Shown here in pieces: positions 57,615 through 64,000 of a DNA stretch of 64,000 nt (position 1 is its first letter; each line of letters begins with the position of its first letter). This DNA comes from Gonatopus flavifemur. Its lineage: Eukaryota; Arthropoda; Insecta; Hymenoptera; Dryinidae. The notes beneath the pieces are model-generated. The model was given only the letters and a program-made list of their open reading frames with translations, was not told the origin of the DNA and searched no databases. Location: contig JAFFJZ010000041.1 of the NCBI GenBank assembly GCA_018340375.1, positions 1,302,001 through 1,366,000 of the forward strand, given 5' to 3'. The position numbers and the translations under genes were made by a program.

Positions 57615-57925
57615 CCCTGCTTCGAAAATCCGATTTAAACTTATTAACTTGTCAATCAGTTTGAATCAGATTTTTGTCCGGGAATTTTCCTATTTGATCT
57701 CATTCAAATATAATCGGTTAGAATAGGAAATTTCTACTCAATGGGATATAATCAGTAAATTCGAATGTACATGATCCGAATTCCCCGATTATATCTGATT
57801 GAGTAAAAATTTCCTATTCAAACTGATTGGATTCGAATGAGATTAAATAGGAAAATTCCTGGACAAAAATCTGATTCATACTGATTGACAAGTTAATAGG
57901 TTTGAATCGGATCTTTTAAGCAGGG
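57615..57925. mobile_element. CCC-type 2-bp-TSD element, 311 bp, long TIRs
   Basis: CCCTGCTTCGAAAATCCGAT and (reverse complement) CCCTGCTTAAAAGATCCGAT lead into arms that pair almost to the centre, with the word AATCAGTTTGAATCAGATTT recurring. Target TT/TT. It lies 12 bases from the mariner end. Confidence 0.9.
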
Positions 57926-60355
57926 TTTCAAACGTTAGATTTCTGCAATCTTAATGAAATCTTTGGTGCTGTATGGGAATAGCTACGCTCAAACTTGACC
58001 AAGCCTTGAACACTTTCTGCCCATAATATTCCCAACTCTGGTAGGAATTATGATGAGGAATTAGACGGGCTCTGCCTAGTTCTTCCAGATGCTAAGCTAG
58101 TGTTAAGCTAGTTTTGTAACGCAAATGATTCTATTGGTTATCAAAAGTATTTACCACGAATCGCATACTCCAGCAAGATTTCACAAACGTTTCACCCATC
58201 GATTAAATAATTTCCTCATTCAGCGTGTGACTTATATCAACTCCTATTATTCGAATCCCATGCGTTTCAAGTTAAGATGATATATTCAGGTCTAGGCTGA
58301 ATCGTATGGGAATCTGACCCGTACCTCGAGGCATTTGGAAATTCACAACAACAAAACATTACGTGAACACATTAGTCGATAAATATCGTAACTTTTCCCT
58401 CACGTTACTTACAACGTTATATGTGCGTGCGAGTATGGGATTGAATCATTATTGCGAAAGCATGTCTCGGAACGGCAAGGCCGTTCACGGAGCAGTCGAA
58501 TCGTTTATCATCCTAAAGAGAAACCCAACAGATTGAAGATCGAACTCCCTGCGATGACTCATCTTGATGATTGATCGAGCACATGATCCAAACAACATCG
58601 CCCGCTACGTACACAACAAACCCACTTGAAACACAAGCGCGGATACGCACAACTTTTATACAAATACATAAGGTTACTTGTATATTTTCGTTAAGGTTAC
58701 AGCGGGCTCAGGGAGACTCTTTCGTATCAAGATTTGTTAATTAAGATTCTCCCGCCTCTCTCATTTGAAATATATAGGATAGGATAAATTATACAATCTG
58801 AGAATATAGCCGTGAGAGTACGTGATATCTGTAACCCGTGCGCGTACTGTTTCACCGAGTGTTATTAGCTAATTAAAATTATACTCTTATATACAGGATT
58901 ATATACAGTACATCGCGTATATAGTATACCATTCGCAGGGTGTAATTTTAAACCTCGATCGAGAAAATTGTTTTCATATACCGATCGGATATAATCCAAA
59001 AGATCCTAAGAAATCTAATTTATGGTATGGAATGCATATATATCTTTATAAGAACTTATATTGCTTTTGTGAAACTGATACACGGGTAACGTATATAGGA
59101 AAAACACAACTGTAACAAAAAGGATTTCCGACCATATCCGCATTTCGTTGTACGTGTTGGAGAATATAAACTTGGACAATATGCAACAAGTTTCTCTGAG
59201 CCATCCACCTCTGCTGCCGCTGCTCTGCAGTTGCTATGAAAATTATACTTTCGTTGTTACACCTCAATAACGATTCAAGATACTATCGCAATTTAGTATT
59301 ATTAAACTGTACGGGCAAATTGTACTGTTGAAGGTCCTTCCGTATCAACTGTTGATTTCATAACTTGATTCTAGTAGATCAATGAAAAATAATTACATTC
59401 TTATGATTTTTTTTATTATAAATTTTATTATATTGTAATAGAAAATTGTATGGAAAAGGTGGAATATCCGTAGTTTGTTTATTTCCATATGTAGCTCAAG
59501 GCTCTGTTTGGAATCATTGGTACATTGTAGTACACCCAACCTTTATGGTATCGGGTCTACCGTAAAGTCGCATTATATTGGTGGATGTTGGATTGCGGTG
59601 ATTTCCTCTGGAAAGTGGTTGTTGCCTGTTACACGCGGGTATTACTTGTATGTGTATGTATGTATACGGCGAGGTAAAAGAAAGAGTTCTCGATAATTAC
59701 TAGTTTTAGTTTTACCGGTCCTGATTTAGTACAAGATTGACTTTTCATAATGGTCAAGGCATTATTAACATGGCTCTTCCATAGACATTTCAGCCTGCGT
59801 CCGCATTTGACGGGTATTTTCTACTCGTTATTCTGTAACTTTTTTCCTCTTTTTTCTCAAACTTGTTCCGTACTTGCCGTTTAGGTACTTTCCACTCAAT
59901 TTACGCTGCTCGTGATCGTGTGTGAAGTGATTTTTGACCGGAATTGGATTATGCAGAGGAGGAAATCTCATTTGAATTATTATGTGAAGATTTTCGAGTA
60001 ATCTTGGTATATAACGAAAAACTAGAACAGAAAATTCAAATCAAGTCAAATTTTGTTGGAATTGATAATCATCGATCGTTTTTATGATTCGAGATTCTAC
60101 TTCTAAAATTGAAAAACTATGGATTCAACTTTTCTCATTGTTTCAAAATTTTTGGTTCGCTGGAATCAAATTTGTTTGGGCTGAACAAGATTTGGTCCAC
60201 AATAATTCACAGTTTCTTACGGACAAATAAATTTTATTTGCTCCAAAAAAACTTTTTTTCCGTTCATTTCGATCAAAGTTTTGTTTCACTGGAACAATCA
60301 GTGTAATAATTCAAAAACTCCTGAAAAAGTTTTGAGGAGGTTTCGTAGTTGGACT
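57926..60355. other. Unique stretch, no gene supported
   Basis: Short ORFs only. A TATATA-rich segment is at about 58870-58930. Around 60030-60310 the words TTTTGTT / GAACAA recur, perhaps an old word-bodied element. Confidence 0.35.
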
Positions 60356-60746
60356 TCCTGGTTAAAAAATCCTATAGGATCCGATAGAAACCGATGATTT
60401 AGAATTAATCGGAGTGAATAGGGTCAATCGGAAAGCCTCAAGTACCGATTCAAAATGAATAGCACTCAATTGGTACTTGTTATCTATAAGATTGAATCAA
60501 GGATTTACCCATTGAAAAATATGTGTTTTATTGGAATTAGTAGGATTTGACGCGATCTACCAATCGAAAATTTCCGATGCAGAGACTCAATTCATTTCGA
60601 CAGAAGTGTCATTATTGGTAAAAAAACCGATTCAATCCAATTAACAAAAATTTCATCGGTATCAATTGGAAATTTCTGATCCAGAAACTCAATTCATTCC
60701 GATAGGACTCTTCTTTACCGGATTTAATCGGATTTTTTAACCAGGG
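60356..60746. mobile_element. CCC-type 2-bp-TSD element, 391 bp, CCGATT-word body
   Basis: Ends TCCTGGTTAAAAAATCCTAT (first C changed to T) and (reverse complement) CCCTGGTTAAAAAATCCGAT, target CT/CT. Words AATCGGAAAG, TACCGATTC and TTCCGAT recur in both directions. Confidence 0.83.
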
Positions 60747-63428
60747 CTGTCAACGTTTCGTGTTATTTCGATTAGTTTTCAGAATCACGTTTGTCAATGC
60801 GCATTCCGATGGTTTCATTTGAAATACCTGCTGCAAGTTTTCTGTCGCGCGCGACAAAATCGCGACGAACCCGAGCGTGCCTTATCGACTTGCCCAAGGG
60901 TCAATTAAAATGCCGGTAGTAGTCGTAGCACTGGTAGTGGTGGTGATAGTATAGAAGTAGAATAGTAGTAGTAGTAGTCTTAGGCATCGAGTCAGGATTT
61001 ATGAGCATGTTGATCGCCAGCTCTGATTCGGCAGTTGTTCATTCGGTCGGCAGTCAGTTGGTATATCAAGTTCCTTGAGTCTATACCCGAGAATACACCC
61101 ACCTCTGTATACTTTGTGTTTTATCATTTGCATTGGTTGTTCTTTCTCTACGCAAGGGCGCGCACACTCACGTGTTCCCAGAATTTATTCAGCGTATTGA
61201 GGCTATCTTCTTTTGGAATCCTTTTACACACATATGTATATATGCATATATCTCATTTCTGTTCTCTTCATCTCTCCAAAGCACTGATGGGAGTACATTT
61301 ATCTCTCGTACAACAAAGTGGAGTAAAAATTCGTTGTATCGGAAATGTAATGAATCGCACAATAATGTTGCGGTCACCCGTCAAGAGCTAGAAACATGAA
61401 TTTTTATCTTGATGGTACTTTTATATCGCGTTAGAAGTTTTCTAGTGTGATTCTATATTTCACTAGAATGATTTTGAAAATAATTTATGTGCGGTGTAAC
61501 AAACACGTGAAGGACTTTCCGTTATTCTTAACTTTTGAATGATCACTCGAACCCATAAAATCGCTTGTCCGGCTTTTATATTATGTACGTAGGCACGATT
61601 TATGAAACCGTCATAAATATCGTTGGAAAAGTTGGGTGTTACGTTTAAATCATAGACACACCGCTGCAATCAAATTGTAATGATGTGACATAGTTTTGTT
61701 TACAAATATCAATTCACTTTCCTTTTCATCGAACAATGACCAGCCAGCCAGTCAGTTGACGCGATTGCTATTTCTATTCTATGCAGAATAACGGGTATTT
61801 CATTTCCTTCGCCGCAGGATTTGTTACCGAATAGCCTCACCTGTGAGTTCATTAAAACTGAGGCAAAAATAAAACCCTCTTGGTGAAATTGAATACTCTT
61901 TCTTCTTCATCTCCAAAATGATATTCCTCTGAATCTTATCGTGCGGCTACCATACGAGCACGTGAAAGTGTGTTTCTCTTTCTTTATTAAATCGCGGAAG
62001 AAACTGTAAGGCTTTGAAGATAAGACGGAGTATAAAATATAAGAGAAAAGATTTTACTAACGGTGGGAGGGTGAGCAGTAGGGTGGAAACAATGCCTTGA
62101 AGAGATAGGATAGGGGGCAGGCTAAGGCCGCCTGGTTTATTGCACGTATTTGTATTCGATATTAGCTTCCACGTGGGCAGAGACACAATAGCCGTGTGGT
62201 CTTATCCAGGTGTAGGTATGCACGTATGCGATACATATATATAGCATTTTCCTCCCGTAGAACTCTTCTGTCTTAGATCGGATGACCCAAGGTTCGACCA
62301 ATTGTGCAACCAACGTTACGTTCCTATACCTTTATGGAATCTGCTTTGCATTTTTCCTTCTTGCGGGAGTAGAAATAGTCCACTTTTCAGGACCATCCAA
62401 ACGCAAATTTGATAACATAATTTCAAGTTCAACGAACTCCGAATGCATAAAAAAACAAAGATCAGTATTATTTTGAAATTCTTCTTCATTCCCTCCCTCC
62501 GCATCGATTATATTCTTGGAAGAAAATAAAGTAAAATTTGTTGGTCAAGTTACTTTGCAGCGGACTAACGATAAATCAATGTTGCTAATGATGTCTGTGT
62601 GAAAGGAAAAAAATGAGGTATTCCTTTTGAATGCAATCGTGTCTCTCACGCGACACGCTGCATCTGATTACTGCATTTACAACAGCAAATGGCTCAAAAT
62701 GTCACACGCCAAAGGAATGATATCGCGAGAAAATTACACACTGCACCGGCTCATAGCCGGTTCAAAGACGCCCTCGTCCCCTGTCCTTATCTGGTTGAGA
62801 TATTCTTGCGTGGGCGCATGCGCTAGGAGACGCCAAGCAATCGGGAACGTCCCGGAATGCTACCGTTCATAAGACGACCAATGACCATTGACGCCTACGT
62901 CCGGTTGATCAAAGACCAGCTGGATTAGATGCCGGTTCATATACACTGGGTGTTCTGGAATTGACGATTTCAATCATTGTTCTCTTGATCGATCAGAGTT
63001 GATATAGGAATGTCTTGGAGGCAGAAAAACATTACGCAATTCAAATGTCACAAAATAATTTTCCCCTCCACTGCACATTGAATAACTTTGAAATAAATTA
63101 CAATGTTTTTCATACACAATCGATTTTCTGTTAAACCCCAGATGAAGGTTCGTAAAAAAAGTGACTGTCGCTTGGGATATACGTTACTTTGCTGAGAAAG
63201 ACCTGAACAATGGTAAAAACTACTGCTACTCATGTCAAAACTAATTACGTGGAAGGGATTAATACGTCGTTCACAACGACGCTTTGGCTATTCCATAAAG
63301 AATCCTGCAATGGTTGGCAAGAAATTGCGGAAAATAGAGGAAAGGATGACTACAGCTCGTCATGACCAAATTCAGGCTTCACGGGTTCTTACCTCGTTTC
63401 CTCGCATTCCCTTCTTTTTTTCCCCCAG
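60747..63428. other. Unique stretch, no gene supported
   Basis: TAG trinucleotide run at about 60955-60978. A short frame at 62282-62476 has a hydrophobic segment but no family match or splice support. Confidence 0.35.
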
Positions 63429-63468
63429 CTCTCTTTCTCCCTGTTCATATCCTATAGCGTGTAACAGG
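63429..63468 (+). other. Possible 40-nt micro-exon
   Basis: A very strong acceptor tract (CCCTTCTTTTTTTCCCCCAG, AG at 63427-63428) and a good donor (AACAGG/GTAAGG, GT at 63469) bracket 40 bases. One frame is open (SLSPCSYPIACNR). This may be non-coding or chance. Confidence 0.22.
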
Positions 63469-64000
63469 GTAAGGACGAGGTAAATAACGAACACATCTTC
63501 TGGACCACGCTCCGTATTCTATCTTTCTACGGAAAAACGAGTCTACCGATGAAAGAGTCTTTGAAGAAATTAGCCACAACTAATTATGAGTTAACGAGCA
63601 CGGACTCGAGAAGATACGTTCGCTGGTGCACGGATGTCTCTCGTCGAGGGGGAAAAAAGATCGAGATAAACCAATGCGGGAGGAGTTTATGGTCACATTC
63701 CAGTTATGCAAATAAATCCCTCCCGTTTTATAACTGGATTCAATGAAATATCGATTCATCTTGCGTTTATTTGTAGATATGAGAAATTGAGTGTACTTGA
63801 AATTTCACGTTCATATCACGATCCAATCAATTATCCTTATCTCTCAAGTACAAATAACGTGTATTAGAGGAACTAATACCCATGAGAATAATGTCCCTGT
63901 ATCCTAATGGTAACAATCATCATTCACCTTTGGTCGCCCCTACTTTTGTACCTATCACGTAACAACATGTTCTATAATATTTCACGACCTCATGTAATTT
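63469..64000. other. Unique edge of the window
   Basis: No supported feature. Confidence 0.3.

Overview
The window looks like nuclear DNA of an insect. It is AT-rich, and there are no operon-like runs of ORFs, ribosome binding sites, rRNA or CRISPR arrays. Three mariner elements of two lineages, hAT, piggyBac-like and Kolobok-like elements and long microsatellites dominate. An abundance of mariner and small DNA elements would suit a hymenopteran, but nothing here fixes the order. Most of the window reads as intergenic or intronic DNA. I recognise no conserved host gene.

Layout: 0-5.4 kb is one decayed mariner broken by nested hAT and small-element insertions. 5.4-10 kb is mostly unique, with one possible minus-strand exon (8.45-8.65 kb). 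10-15.1 kb holds a hAT deletion derivative with a transposase fragment, four small terminal-inverted-repeat (TIR) elements and a Foldback-like element. 15-22 kb is mostly unique. 22.3-31.3 kb is a nested pile: TTAA elements inside one another, tRNA-derived promoters and a hAT MITE carrying a (CT)n tract. 31.3-33.6 kb is a unique stretch with TATA boxes and a possible first coding exon. 33.7-43.2 kb is packed with small elements, many inside a degenerate dispersed repeat that I call family A. 43.5-51.7 kb is mostly unique, with three more possible exons. 52.5-57.9 kb contains two mariners and more repeats. The remainder is mostly unique.

Two things stand out. First, about twenty elements share a layout: short TIRs beginning CCC or CAC (once CTC), a 2-bp target duplication (TSD) of almost any dinucleotide, no coding capacity, and a body built from many variants of one short element-specific word. 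They behave like one mobilisation system whose transposase is not in the window. Second, a signal-peptide-like exon at 33.57 kb with a good donor is phase-compatible with a proline-rich, four-cysteine terminal exon at 43.53 kb, and also with one at 50.27 kb. This could be a small secreted-protein gene, but it rests on sequence alone.

All element borders were read by eye from TIRs, TSDs and reconstructed empty sites. Family names are assigned only from termini and TSD length unless a protein motif is cited.
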